From: Synaphobranchus kaupii
Lineage: Eukaryota > Chordata > Actinopteri > Anguilliformes > Synaphobranchidae
Length of the DNA: 64,000 nt
Assembly: GCA_029718625.1 (NCBI GenBank)
Contig: CM056376.1
Coordinates: 107,909,105 to 107,973,104, forward strand
Reading direction: 5' to 3'
Part shown: positions 34,634 through 47,133 of the stretch, piece after piece
How positions within the stretch are numbered: the first letter of the stretch is position 1
Layout: every line of letters starts with the position of its first letter
Translations under genes and position numbers: made by a program
Notes under the pieces: model-generated
The model's database searches: none
Seen by the model: only the letters and a program-made list of their open reading frames with translations
What the model was told of the DNA's origin: nothing

Positions 34634-37600
34634 CTCCTTGGATTGTCACCTTGTCGTGGTGGAGAAGCTTGTGTGGTCCTGAGATCCCGAGAGCAATGCC
34701 GTCGGGAGCCATGCTCCTGGTAGGGTCACCCATGGCGGTAAGGTCGAGGGGGAGTCCCCTGACAAAGGGCAATCCAACCAAGACCTCAACGGCGGAACAG
34801 GCGGAGGATGATGGCTGACTTTAGGGGAGCATCACAACGGCTGGGAAGGCGGATGAAGGCTGCAGCAGAAAAGGGTCCCCAGTCGAATTGGACTCCATGC
34901 CACTGGATTCTGACCCAGATCTGTTAAGGACCGTGTGGTGGCTGTTCGTGCACCAGTCTCCCCATGTTATACTAAGTCACGCACAGGCATCCTCCATAAA
35001 GGGAATCCACCCTAACATCCCGGATTAAGTCCTATGGCGGCCAGCAAGTGGCGACGGGGGCAGGATTGTGAGATCTGGAAGCCCCTAGTCATGAGCCGGC
35101 ACATCAGGCGGTGGGTGCTAGATTCAATTGCTGGGCTCTTGGAATGAGGCAGAAAGAGCCCTTCGGTAGCTGCAGCCCTCTTTAGGATCCACTTTGCTCA
35201 CCCCACCTGGGGAAGGGGCTAGAAAACGTGCCCTAAAAATAGCCTGCCTCAAACCTCCCGACTGGATTACCGCATCCAGAGGGATTACCACACACGGTCA
35301 GAAACACAAAAATATGAATTTTGGAGCCTGGAATGTGCGCACAATGATGGATTGTGCAACCAGTGACAGACCCGCGATCATTGCTAGAGAACTAAGGAGA
35401 TGCCGGATTGACCTAGCTACCCTTTGTGAAACCCGACGGCTAGGTGAAGGACAACTGAAGGAGGAGAAAGGAAAAGCTGTTGATTCCTTCTGGAAAGGAA
35501 AAGCTGTTGATGAGCCCAGGATCCATGGGGTCGGATTTGCCATCAGGAACCAGCTTGTCAGTCACCTCTGAACTTCCTGTGGGGATCAGTGAGCGTCTCA
35601 TGACCATCCGTCTGGTGCTTGTCAACAACCAGATGGCAACGGTTGTGAGTGCCTATGCCCCTACTTTAGACTCTGAAGAGGAAGTAAAAGAGACCTTCTA
35701 CGCTTGCCTAGATGCGACACTGTCAAGAATCCCCAGGGAGGATAAGATTATTCTTCTAGGAGACTTCAACGCCAGGGTCGGCCAGGATCAACACCTCTGG
35801 AAGGGCACTATAGGAAAGGAAGGCATCGGGAACATCAACTCCAATGGAGTTCTGCTTCTCAGCTAATGTGCTCTGTACGATCTCACTATCACTAACACTC
35901 TCTTTTGCCAGAAAAACAAATGTAAGGCATCTTGGAGACACCCTCACTCTAAACAGTGGCATCTCATTGACTATGTCATTGTTCGAGCCAGGGACCGACG
36001 TGACGTGAACATCACAAGGGCCATGATCGGTGCAGATGACTGCTGGACAGATCATCGCCTCATTCGGTCCACAATGTCCATCAAACTCAAGAGGAAGAGG
36101 AGGGTTCAAAAGAAGCAGATCCAGCCAAGACTGAACCTTGAAAGCCTGGATGAAACTGCCACCCAGCAGTGACTTCAGGCCTCCCTTGGGGAAAGCCTCC
36201 AACAGGAATATCCTGATGACATCGAAGAGCACTGGAGCCTGCTCAAATCCACCATCCTCAATACCTGTAAAACTATCCTTGGATACAAGTCCAGAAAACA
36301 TCAGGATTGGTTTCATGAGAACGACGCAGAGATAGAACAGCTCATCTCCAAAAATAGGAAAGCCATACGTGCCTGGCAAAATGATGTAACCTGCAAGGCC
36401 AAAAGAGGTGGACGTCCAGAGTCGGGTGAGGGAGCTTAAGAACTCTTGGTGGACAGAAAAGGCTCTGGAAATCCAGAGACTGGCGGACTCAGGTGACACC
36501 AGAGGCTTTTTCAGTGCTACTAAGGCCATTTATGGCCCAAGCTACCGCGGCTTAAACCCCCTGCGCTCAAAGGACGGGCAGGAGCTGCTGAGGCCTTTAA
36601 CGCCCGATGGAAGGAGCACTTCCAGGAACTCCTCAACCATGTCAGCACAACTGATCCAGACATTATCAGTCATATCCCCCAGAGTCCCATCAGAGAAGAC
36701 ATGGGGGAACCCCCCCCACTATGACAGAGGTTCAAGATGCCATCAGGAGCCTCAAGAACAACAAGGCCGCCGGTCCAGATGGGATCCCAGGTGAGATCAT
36801 AAAGGAAGGCGGACCAGAGCTCCTGTACCACATCCACGTCCTACTCCTCAAGGTCTGGGAAAAAGAAGTACTTCCCTCAGAGCTCAGGGATGCTCTAATA
36901 GTGACCATATTCAAGAAGGGGGACAGGGCTGAATGTGAAAACTGCAGGGCCATCTCGCTCCTGTCAAGTCCTTGCTCGTGTCCTCGCAAACCGACTGCTA
37001 CCACTGTCTGAGGCAATACTCCCAGAATCACAGTGTGGCTTCCGCCCATCCAGAGGTACAGCTGACATGATATTCACAGCACGCCAACTCCAGGAAAAAT
37101 GCCGTGAACAAAGGCAGCCTTTGTACATGGCGTTCATAGACCTGACAAAGGCCTTTGACACGGTAGACCACCAGGCTCTGTGGAGCATACTATCAAGGTA
37201 CGGCTGCCATGATAAGTACATCAGAATATTGAGGCTTCTACATGACGGCATGTCAGTCACAGTGCTCAGCAACAGAGGCTCTGAGTCCGAGCCCTTCACT
37301 GTGGAAACGGGGGTCAAACAGGGATGCATCATCGCACCCACCCTGTTTGCCATCTTTATCGCTGCCATACTCCACCTCATTGGCAAAGAGCTGCCACAGG
37401 GGATCCCAATCCTGTACAGAACTGATGGCAGTCTCTTCAACCTTAATAGGTTCAAAGCCAAGAGCAAAGTCAGAAACACCACCATCATGGAGCTTCAATA
37501 TGTGGACGACAAGCACAGCACACTCTGCAGAAGACCTCCAGGGCATTTTGAATGCCTTTGCCAAGGCATACAGAGCCCTGGGCCTAGCCTTAAACATCAT

Positions 37601-38046
37601 GAAGACCCAGGTCCTACATCAGCCTTCACCCAACCAGCCATCTACCCAGCCCACCATAAAAGTGGACAACACCACGCTTGAAAACGTTGACCACTTCCCC
37701 TACCTCGGCAGCCTTCTTTCCTCAAAAGCTGACATAGACTCTGAGGTCAACCATCGCCTGAGTTGTGCCAGTGGAGCTTACGCCAGACTCAGGAAAAGGA
37801 GTCTTTGAAGATCGAGACCTAAAGGCCCAAACAAAACTCCTGGTCTATAGAGCCGTTGTCCTCCCCACCCTGCTGTATGGAGCAGAGTCATGGATCACCT
37901 ACAGCAGGCATCTGAGAGCCCTGGAACAACATCACCAAAGATCCTTACGAAAGATTCTGAGGATCAGCTGGGAGGACAGACGCGCCAACATCAGCGTTCT
38001 GGAGGAAGCCAACATGTTCAGCATCACCACTACAATAATGCAGCAC
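34634..38046 (+). pseudogene. Decayed non-LTR retrotransposon (endonuclease plus reverse transcriptase)
   Basis: The sequence encodes, in order and across several frames, an apurinic-type endonuclease and a reverse transcriptase. Endonuclease pieces: AWNVRTM (about 35325), VVSAYAPT, IILLGDFNARVG (about 35750), WHLIDYVIVR (about 35960) and TDHRLI (about 36050). Reverse transcriptase pieces: NNKAAGPDGIPGEII (about 36760), FIDLTKAFDTVDH (about 37135), GVKQGCIIAPTLFAIF (about 37310), LQYVDD (about 37495) and FPYLGSLLSSKADID (about 37700), then a C-terminal region with LLVYRAVVLPTLLYG and NISVLEEANM. Frame changes near 35570, 36400, 36960, 37510 and 37800, and in-frame stops at 35864 and about 36169, make it inactive. 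It stops inside the C-terminal coding region with no 3' UTR or tail. I leave the clade unassigned. Confidence 0.9.
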
Positions 38047-38114
38047 TTATGTGGTGAACATGCGCGGGGTTTATGTGGTGAACATGCACAGGGTTTATGT
38101 GGTGAACATGCGAG
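38047..38114. repeat. 24-bp minisatellite, right segment
   Basis: Nearly three copies of the same 24-bp unit as 34461-34633 (TTATGTGGTGAACATGCGCG and variants). It begins exactly where LINE similarity ends and finishes at GCGAGGAAACCC. Confidence 0.9.
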
Positions 38115-38277
38115 GAAACCCACACATTTTCATGATCATAAGATTGTGCTTGCACCCTCATCTTGTGGCTAAGCTCATGTAACATTTCTATTGGCTGGTT
38201 TATGCAAAACACATTGGTTATAGGAAGACTTATTCACGCTAGGTGTGCAACCAGCTTCTACATGTTTCATCAACATA

Positions 38278-38821
38278 CACTGACTGGCCAAAATTAAAAG
38301 TCGCACATTCTAATATTTTGTTGGACCGCCTTTAGCTTTGATTACGGCGCGCATTCGTTGTGGCATTGTTTCGTCAACCTTATACAACGTCACAACATTT
38401 ACTTCCGTCCAGAGTTGCAGTCATTTTTGCCCAAGATCTTGTATTGATGACGGGAGAGTCAAACCACTCCGTAAAGTCTTCACCAGCACATCCCAAAGAC
38501 TTTCAATGGGGTTAAGGTCAGGACTCTGGTGGCCAATTCATGTGTGAAAATGATTCCTCATGCTCCCTGAACCACTCTTTCACAATTTGAGCCCAATGAA
38601 TCTTGGCATTGTCGTCCTGGAATATGCCCATTGATGGGATAACCTGGTCATTCAGTACATTCAGGTACTCAGCTGACTTCATTTTATTGCTGCATAACAT
38701 TGCTGAGCCTAGACCTGACCAATTGAAGCAACCCCAGATCATAACACTGCTTCCAGAGGGTTGTACAGTGGGCACTATGCATGACGGGTGCAACGGCGAC
38801 TTTTTTTTTGGCCAGGCAGTG
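38278..38821 (-). mobile_element. Non-autonomous Tc1-like transposon (copy 2)
   Basis: Reverse-oriented copy of the element at 6013-6549, flanked by TA at 38276-38277 and 38822-38823. The right end is GGCCAGGCAGTG, as in copy 1; the left end is mutated (CACTGACTGGCC). On the minus strand it retains [35 protein letters not shown] and MNWPPES before a stop. It lacks the same N-terminal part as copy 1, with the same junction between the inverted repeat and mid-transposase sequence. Both therefore descend from one internally deleted progenitor. Confidence 0.9.
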
Positions 38822-38823
38822 TA

Positions 38824-39603
38824 GGTCCCATTGTCTTGTTGTACCCCTCCTGCATGCATCTTTCTCAAAAGCATAGGGATACATCACCCCACATCACATT
38901 TTCCACCACAATACACCAGGCTGTGGGCAAAATAATGGAAGTCTTTAAACTTTCTTTGTGAAGAAGGACATGGATACATTCAGATTCAAGTTAATTCTGC
39001 TTATACAGTGTATGTCTAATATTGTCTGTTTTAAACTAATATTGGCCACAATAATGTGTGATGCATAAGGCAAAATTTCATACAGTTTTCATACATGAAA
39101 CAGGAACACATCAGCAGAGAGCCCCAACTAGAGCTTATATGGCTCATAGTACATCCTGATCCCAAACTTTGAGCTAGGCTACAGGCCAATATCACACCTC
39201 TCCCTGCAGAGTATCAAATGGTATTTTTCACTTGAGGAAGGCCCTTATGCCCTATGAGAAATTAACGTAGTCTAGACAAAAAAGAAAAGAAAATGTGACA
39301 CCTAATAACTAATACAAGTAGATCCTGAATAATCTAGACGTCTCCCTTGGGGCAATGACCATAGAAGGACCTAACCAGCTCAGATTTCACTACCTCATCA
39401 TAATTTTACACTCATGTTTTCTCTCTGGTTCCAATTATCAAAAGATTTTGATAAGCGATCTCATCTCTCGTCCCAGAAGCCGCGATGATTTTCCTAAATA
39501 TAACCCATTTGCCTCTTTTTGCTGGGCTGGGAGGTATTTCTGTGTTCTGTTCTGTTCTCCAAAGAGAATAACATGTTTTTGGTCATGTGGAAGGTGACAG
39601 ACA
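38824..39603. other. poln intron, unremarkable stretch
   Basis: Between the Tc1-like copy and the ATG array I see no coding, repeat or regulatory structure that can be supported. Confidence 0.6.
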
Positions 39604-39794
39604 GTGATGCTGATAATCTTGATAATGATGATGGTGGTGGTGATGATGATGATGATGATGGTGCAGCTGATGATGATAATGAAGATGTTGATGATAATGA
39701 AGATGATGATGATAATGATGATGATGAAAATAATGATGTTTATGATGATGATGATGACGAATATGTTGATGATGATGATGAATATCTTGAAATT
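39604..39794. repeat. Degenerate (GAT)n trinucleotide array next to an acceptor
   Basis: About 190 bp of GAT/AAT triplets with interspersed GTT and GAA. All three frames on each strand are nearly stop-free, producing runs of D/N, M/I or H/Y that are artefacts. The array ends about 24 bases before the acceptor of the motif A exon at 39819. Confidence 0.93.
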
Positions 39795-39818
39795 GATGTG
39801 GTTCTCTCTGTGCTGCAG

Positions 39819-39930
39819 ACTTCTGCCAGGTGGAGCTGCGCCTCCTGGCCCACCTGACCTCTGACCCTGAGCTGCTGCGGCTCTTCCAGGACCCCGTTGT
39901 AGACGTCTTCACCATGCTGGCCTCACAGTG
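39819..39930 (+). CDS. poln: DNA polymerase nu, motif A exon
   Basis: This 112-bp exon encodes [20 protein letters not shown] followed by [17 protein letters not shown] and two bases of a tryptophan codon. DFCQVELR is family-A motif A. The aspartate matches a metal-binding catalytic residue (E. coli Pol I Asp705) and the glutamate matches the residue that excludes ribonucleotides (Glu710). The DVF...SQW ending is typical of polymerase nu rather than theta. Most relatives have serine where this protein has cysteine in DFCQ. The acceptor GTGCTGCAG ends at 39818 and the donor AGTG|GTGAGA follows 39930. The split codon TG|G joins the next exon to read SQWKGVPEDQ, confirming the phase. Polymerase nu is a nuclear low-fidelity polymerase linked to lesion bypass and crosslink repair. 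Confidence 0.97.
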
Positions 39931-42479
39931 GTGAGAGAGGCTCCACTTCCCGTGTCTTAATCTCTGTTCCTGGACTTTCTGTACCGCCATCTTTTACTGT
40001 CGCTATGGTTGCGCCTGATCTTCAGAGGCTGAGCTGGACCTACAGCAGCCCAGCCATGGAGCTGCAGGGTTTTCACAGAGGGAATACCAGGGTCTTCATG
40101 TGCTCTTCTGGCCGTGTGTGTGCTCTGTTAGCAGCTAGCCTCTGTTTCTGCATGGCTACGAGAAGCTCCCATTTCATGTCAGGCTTCTCGTAAGGTTTCG
40201 ATCGCTCTTTCCGATGGGCTCTCCTACTTTACCCCTCCCACTGGACCTTCCAAAACCCCCCCACATCAGGGTCCCCTACATACACCACCCTGCCAGTGTC
40301 ACTGTTATACTATTCCATATAATTCAATGAAAATAACATCAAATGAAGGCGGAAAAGTCAAATAGAAATTTGAAATGAAATGGGAAACTGGTTTGTGTCT
40401 GAACCCTGCGGTTCTCTTGCTGGTGTGTGGGGGTCCGAACAGCGAGCAGGAGGCTCCTCCCTCCAGTTCACCTGTACGGGGTGCAGGTTTCTATCTGCAC
40501 CTGTCCTCAAATCACCGCATGGCGCTCGGCTCTCACCTCTGTGCACGAACGCCGCAGTCACGTTCCCTCCCAGAGCGATGGGCCGCCACCACAGTCAGCA
40601 TGCGCTTGTGGAGCGGGCCTGACGGCGTATGCGTAAGCATGACGCGACGCCCCAGCCCCGAAGCCTCTGACTCAGCCGTCGCCCTCACTGTCACAGACGC
40701 ACATCGGCCTGTCAGGGGACTAGCGCTTATCTTAGCTGCTGCCTGCTGAAACAGCTGTGCCACAGTGCACGTCCATGTAGGATTTAGCATTCTCACATGT
40801 AGAAAGTAAGCAAGCCCTCAGTGCAGCCCTGTCTGAAGCTTTTATATTTCTAAAGCTGTATTCATGGCAGCTGTATTGTGATGAGTTGGTCCACCGTCAA
40901 CGGGACGCATGTGAATTTGCTCACAGCACTGTCTTGAGAAGGCAGCACTTTTTAAAACGGCACACGCTTGGCAGTTGGTTGTCATGGCTACCACCGTTAC
41001 AGCCGGCGGAGCGGAGAGCGTGTTTCTCCCCCGGGTCTCTCGTTGTCGCACCCCGGGGGCGGTCTTCTTCTGTGGTAATTACCTGCCGGATTTGTGTGGG
41101 GGAGCACTCAGCCTTTCTGCTGCAGGAAGCTAAAAAGCAGAGAAGCGCTTGTGGCTGATCTCTCCCATCTCTAAACCTGTGAGGCTTCCTCCCCGTTGTG
41201 CCTCAGATGAACTCGACAGCAGAGCTGACGTTTAGAACGGTCCTCCTCCTTCCCGGGTCCTCCTCTGGAGAGGCAGCAGGAGTGACAGGAGAAGGTACAG
41301 TGAGACCCGCAGTTTTCTTTGGGCCTCGCCTAGACCTGTTCCCGTGCTGCTCTGTCACGTATTTGTATTTATAACAGTCAGTTACGTGTCACAATACTTT
41401 CTGTAGCCTGGTTCTATGTGGGAGGTGTCAACTTCCTGTAGCCATTTAATTTGCACAAGGGTTGAACTATCTGTTCCCAGGCTCATTTTCAGTAGGTGTT
41501 AGTCCTGTAGCCAGGCTCTGTATGGGAAGGGTCAACTTTTTTTTTGGTGGTTCTGCATTTTTATGTTCTCAATATCAGCTCTAATGAGACTGTTGGTCTG
41601 TGAGGCAGACACATGCCCCGATGAGTCCTCTCTCTGTCAGTGTGGGGGAGGGGAGTCAGGCCTCCCTCGAGTTTCGAGTGTCATTGCAGCTCTCTGCCAC
41701 AGGCTCCCCCCACGCCCAATCAGCACAGAGTACCACTGCCAGCCTCTACACTCACTGTGTTTAAGTTCCTCCAGAGGAGGGGTGGAGACAGGGCCAGCGT
41801 GAATGAGAGAAATCCTGCCATGTTCATCCCTTTTTCCTGGTGTCTATAGTTTGAACTGCAGGGGTAGAAGGGTAGCAGTTTATATCTACTCATGAATAAT
41901 TGTTTAATATGTTTTCTTTTTATTTAGAGTGATTTAAAAGGAAGCGGTTGAAGTCGATGCAGTAAACGGTCACTAGCAGCAATGTCGTTGCTGTTGTTGT
42001 ACATGTAGACACACAGGCGCATGCGATCACAGGTCAATACTTCTTACAAAGCGCTGACTCAGCATGGCTCTAACCCACCTTGATCTCAGGCTTTACATAA
42101 ACACCACTACAGCACAGAGTGAGAAACAGAAAGTGAGAGAGAGAGAGAGAGAGAGAGACAGAGACAGACTGTCTCTTTTTCATGGCCGTTCAAAAGTGGG
42201 GACATGCGGAGGGAACATTTTGGAAAAACCTCACGAAACGATTATACATCAGGACAAAGATCATGATAAAACCTGTGGAAAAAGGGAAAATGCAATGGAC
42301 ATGAAAAAGTACATGACGGAGAGAGGAGAGAGAGAGAGAGTTTTTTTTAGAAATCCATCATTTTGAAAATCTTGATTAAATGATTGTGCAGGAGCTCCTA
42401 ATGAACACTTAATTAGAGCAAAATCATATCTGTAAAAAGTACACAGGACATGAATGTCAATTTGTGGGAGCAACAGAAA

Positions 42480-42740
42480 TAGACAGTGAGAGTATAAGAG
42501 AGATAGGTAGGTAGAGAGTGTGAGAGATAGGAGAGTGTGTGAGAGAGAGAGATAGGAGGAGCGTGTGAGAGAGAGAGATAGGTAGGTAGAGAGTGTGAGA
42601 GATAGGAGAGTGTGTGAGAGAGAGAGATAGGAGGAGCGTGTGAGAGATTGGAAGAAATGGGAAGACAGTGTGAGAGAAAGTGATAGGAAGAGAGTGTGTG
42701 AGAGAGATATGAAGAGTGTGTGAGAGAGAGAGAGAGCAGG
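42480..42740. repeat. GA-rich array with 75-bp duplication
   Basis: Polypurine tract of GAGAGA/GATAGG motifs. The segment starting AGATAGGTAGGTAGAGAG at 42501 recurs at 42576, an exact 75-bp period for about one unit. The Ser/Leu/His-rich minus-strand frames (up to 230 codons) come from the polypyrimidine strand. Confidence 0.9.
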
Positions 42741-43506
42741 GATAGATAACTGCCACCATTGTAAGCTCTGAATAGAGGCTGTGCAGTAAGTCAGGGCCAG
42801 TGAGAAGGAGGGCAGGTCAGAGTGCAGCAGAGCTGATGGCTGTGTGTGGAGAAGAGTGTGCTCTAATCTCACTGTCGGGCTTGCTTCTTCAGCCCCGCAC
42901 ACAGCACCCAGGGGAGAGGTGGCAGCACTGCTGCGTTGAGCTTTTAGCACCATGTGGGGGTGGGGGGGGGGGGGGTTACTCTCGACTGCGACTGGGAGCA
43001 GCGCTGTGGAACTTCATACGGTGATGAGTCGTAACCTCTGCCTCGTCATAACGCACAGGCACCTACCGTATATTTCTTTAAAAAAAACCATAGACGTTCT
43101 GTGATTTAATGAGAAGAGCTGTGGACATTATGGGGCTCCGTGTAGGAGGGAGCTGTGCTGGGTTCTGCAGCGGCGATTGGGGTGATTACAGAGGGAAGGA
43201 TCAAAGCTCCTTGGGTGCATCTCTGGGCCCCTGGGAGTTCGCAGCTGCCATGTGACCGCATGCCCGACCAACTGTCACTGAGTCATGGACCCAGACTCCT
43301 CTGTCTGTCTCCCCACTGTACACCCCCCCTCCCCCACACACACACACACACAGAGCCTTCCGACCCCCCCTCTGGGCTCGCTGCCCTCCCTGGTGATGTG
43401 CTCACTGCTGATCTGACGCTAATGCAACGTTACAGTTCCTGCGGCTCAGTCTGTCATTTCACCACACCGCTGTTGAGGACCGGGCTGGGTAATACGTGAG
43501 ACATAG

Positions 43507-43553
43507 TGCTCTCTCCCTCCCTCCCTCTCCATCTCCCTTCCTCTCCATCTCCC

Positions 43554-43622
<69 letters not shown>
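43507..43622. repeat. (CT)n polypyrimidine tract
   Basis: CTCTCT and CCCTC repeats for about 115 bp, potentially able to form triplex DNA. No coding meaning. Confidence 0.93.
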
Positions 43623-44371
43623 ATGGCGGGGGGTCAGTGGGCCTGCAGTGCAGTTCCACCCGCTAGACACATCCTGTCAGACTGCGTACGCGTGGAGGGG
43701 AGATTCTTACGGCTGGAAAAGCAGGTCTGAGTTTGCCTGCTCAAACACCACATGACAGGTCGGGGGCGGGGGTCGTCTGAGGACAGCGATGTGGGGGAAA
43801 AGAGCCATCGCCAAGCTGAACACCAGAGGGCTGCAGATCACAGCCCCTCTGTGGGATCGTGCTGCTCTCTGGAGCGCACGGCGTGTTGGGTGGCCGTGAA
43901 ACGCTGGGTCAGAAATGCACCGGGCCGCGCAGGGAGGCCTGCGTCTCCTCACACAGGAAACCCGGGCGGCATGGTGAGAACACGCTTCCGCTGCGGACCG
44001 CCGCAGTGAGGATACGAAGGCCCGGGAGAGGGGACGGCAGCGCCTCTTAAACAAGGAGACGCGTCTTTTGGTTTTCATTTCATTTGTTTTTTTGCTCTCA
44101 TAGCGAAACATTGGCGAGGCATTTGTCTGTGTCCTTCTGTTTGATGTGTGCGCAACTGTCCCCTCTCTCTACTGCTTTCTGGTGAACTGATATGAATATT
44201 TCACTGAATGCTCTGCCCAGAGGGATGGGGGGGGGGGTGGTAGGTTGTTTGAAGCGGTTTGTCCTTGAAGCTGGTACCATCCTGCTCTGTGTGAACAGCT
44301 CTCTCTCCTGCACCCATCTGGAGCTGAAAAAGATTCCGGCTAGTCACGGCTTTGATGTGCGCCATGCCAAG

Positions 44372-44532
<161 letters not shown>

Positions 44533-45570
44533 AGAGACTGACAGTGTGTGTGTGGCAGAATGCATGCCTGTATGTGGGATAGAAGGTGTGAGGGGTAGAT
44601 AGGTTTTTGTGTTTGAGAGTTGGTGTGTGTATGAGGCAAAGAATGTTTGTGTCTGCAGAGAGGGGGGGGGGGGTGTCTGTTTGTGGGTGAGAGTGTGTGG
44701 AAAAAGTGTGTTTGTGGGGGGAGGGGTGTGTGTGATTGTGGGAGGGTTTGTCCGTGAGAAAGATCTGTCTGTGTGTGCGTGTGTGTGTGTGTCTCTGAAG
44801 CTCCATTTACAGTCTGGCCTCACACCTTGAAAGCTGACCTGGGTGAAGTCCTCTCTAAAAATGCACAGTAACGCACCACAGGGCCCCAGTCAGACACACT
44901 GCTCTGACAATCACTGCCTCACACCACAGCCACACAGCTCCTGAATGCTAAATGTCTGATTGATGCTGATATGGGGGTGGGAGGAGCTGACTGACCTTGT
45001 GTCTGTCCATCTCCTGCAGTCTGTACAGGCCACGCCCTCTCTCTCTCCGGCAGACTCGTACAGTAATCTGTGACACCTCCAACCAATGCTCGTTTATTTA
45101 TAACTCTTAAAGCATTTTGTGGCCAAGCTCCTGAGAACATCTAATGCGGCATTACTGACTGCTTTTATAACAAGAAAGAGCCTTAGGTCAGCGAATAAAG
45201 GCCTTATTTTCAAACTCTGACAAATTTCAAAAGAAGTGATTACCCAGCCTTCTCGGTGCAGGCTCTTATATTTTGGAAATCATTTGGAGAAAATCAGTAC
45301 TGCGCTACAATATCTACTGTGTCCTTTAAAAGTCCAATTCGAGCTCTTCTTCTTTTATATTGGTTACTGTTTTTCACCACCGGTACTTTTTTAACAGCTT
45401 AACAGCGACACCACGTTATTTTTGGATTTGTTTAATTTTATTCCTTGTCTTTTTAATTTCCACTTTGTGTCTTATTTGGAAAATGCTTTCAACCCTGCAT
45501 AATAAGACAAGGTTATGATTATTATAATGATGATTATTTTGTACTCATTAAGCACGCTCTCGGGTTACAG

Positions 45571-45653
45571 GAAGGGGGTTCCAGAAGATCAACTGAACCC
45601 AGAGGACAGAGAGCACGCCAAGCGCATCGTCTACTCTGTGGTCTACGGAGCAG
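45571..45653 (+). CDS. poln: DNA polymerase nu, O-helix (motif B) exon
   Basis: This 83-bp exon completes the split tryptophan codon. It encodes KGVPEDQLNPEDREHAK followed by RIVYSVVYGA and one base. REHAKRIVYSVVYG is the family-A O-helix, which contacts the incoming nucleotide. R, K, Y and Y match E. coli Pol I Arg754, Lys758, Phe762 and Tyr766. Tyrosine at the 762 position, instead of phenylalanine, is also found in human polymerase nu and T7 polymerase, and in T7 it permits dideoxynucleotide use. The acceptor is GGGTTACAG. The donor GCAG|GTCAGA is weak, having C at +3. The split codon continues in the next exon as GRERLSG, giving the characteristic VVYGAGRERL junction. Confidence 0.96.
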
Positions 45654-47133
45654 GTCAGATTCCTCCCGCCACTACCCACAGTGCACTACACCTAGCCGGG
45701 GGGCGGTAACGGGCAAACGGCGAACACGGCTGCAGCGTTCCCTGCAGAGGACTAATCACTGGGTACGGATTGCTGAGGAACTCCGCTACAGACGGCACAC
45801 CGCGGGCGTCGCAGCGCACCGGGAGGGGAGGAGGAGCTGCTGAGGTGCACCGCACACCAAGTTATGACATCACACAGAGCCAGCGCTGCCCACACTGCCC
45901 CCTATGCTTCGGAACATGAATTCCCCTTTCAAAAGCCTCGGCTCAAAGCCTCTGTCGCTAGGTAGCATTTCAAAGGCTATGCGAAGCCTTTGAAGGCGTG
46001 GTCCCCCCAGCCGTGACAAGCGCCTATGGAGGAGCTGCGTGCCGTCTCCAGCACTGTCTCTGTATGTCAGCGGTCATCAGGGCCGTGGATACCCCCGCAA
46101 GCAGACACAGACACGGCCATCAGGTGGCTGAAAGGAGCGTAGCGCGCTCTTACATTACGACCCTCGCTGCACAAACCGGATGAAAAAAGCGCCACTGCTG
46201 TGACCTATTTAACGGGAAGAGGCTGGAGCAGCCAGAAGAGAGCCGCTGATTGGTGTTGCCAATGGAGACCGTTTGAAAACCTGGGCCCCTGTGACCACGG
46301 GCTCCTAGGCAGATGGAGTATGGTGTGCATTGCAGCTGACACGTCTCCAGGGTGACCACTGCGGCCTGTATTTTACACATTAGCCATTTATTCAACCTGC
46401 TTATTCAATCAGTGTAAATCAGCCCTGGTACCATTCCCTCGAGAGAACGGGGGCTGTGCCTCGAAAAAAGGATTCAAACCTGTGGCTTGCTGAGCAGGGG
46501 TCACGCCTCAGACATGGATTGTTTGTTGGTTGGACATTCCAAGCCTTCAGTTGTGGATAGGTGTACTCAAAGGCCATGTTAAGGGGCCAAGATGTTCGGT
46601 CTTGCAAAGAATTCATGGTGACAGCGAAACGGACTGAGCGCGCTCAGCCTCTCCCGCAAACACGCTTTGTGATGAACAGTGATTTAAGGCCTGTTTTATT
46701 GCCTCTAACTCTTCTAACCTGTTAGGGATTCTGTGCGAGAGCTTTCCTGGCTGGGTCCTCTCCAGTCATTGCAGTTGGTAACCAGGGGGAATGAAATGAC
46801 CTCTGACTGATGTAGTATAAGAAAGTGGAGCGGTCCGTGGACACAGCGTAATTTGGGCAGATTACAGGCCGATCAATGCCTTGGTATAAGAGCTCCTCCT
46901 GCCATTGTTCCCACTGTCAGGATACTGTAGAGCAGAATTCATAAAGAAAAAACGGTGTCCTTTTTAAATACAGGGAAGTGCAGTCCAAGCTGTTTCTTAG
47001 GAGTCTCTTAATACTGTAATTATGTTGTATAATCCTTTTTGGGAGGGGGGGGGGGTTATTCTTGGAGGAAAAACAACAAACAAGTGTTTTGAGATCGCCT
47101 GTGGTTACTGCACTGCTCTCTCTCACATCAGAC

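Noticed and set aside
34634..38046. Active retrotransposon
   Set aside because: Several frame changes, in-frame stops and a missing 3' end make it non-functional.
39519..39857. Asp-rich acidic protein overlapping the motif A exon
   Set aside because: It is the GAT triplet array read into the poln exon in the wrong frame.
42261..42953. 230-codon Ser/Leu-rich minus-strand frame
   Set aside because: It is the polypyrimidine strand of a GA-repeat tract.
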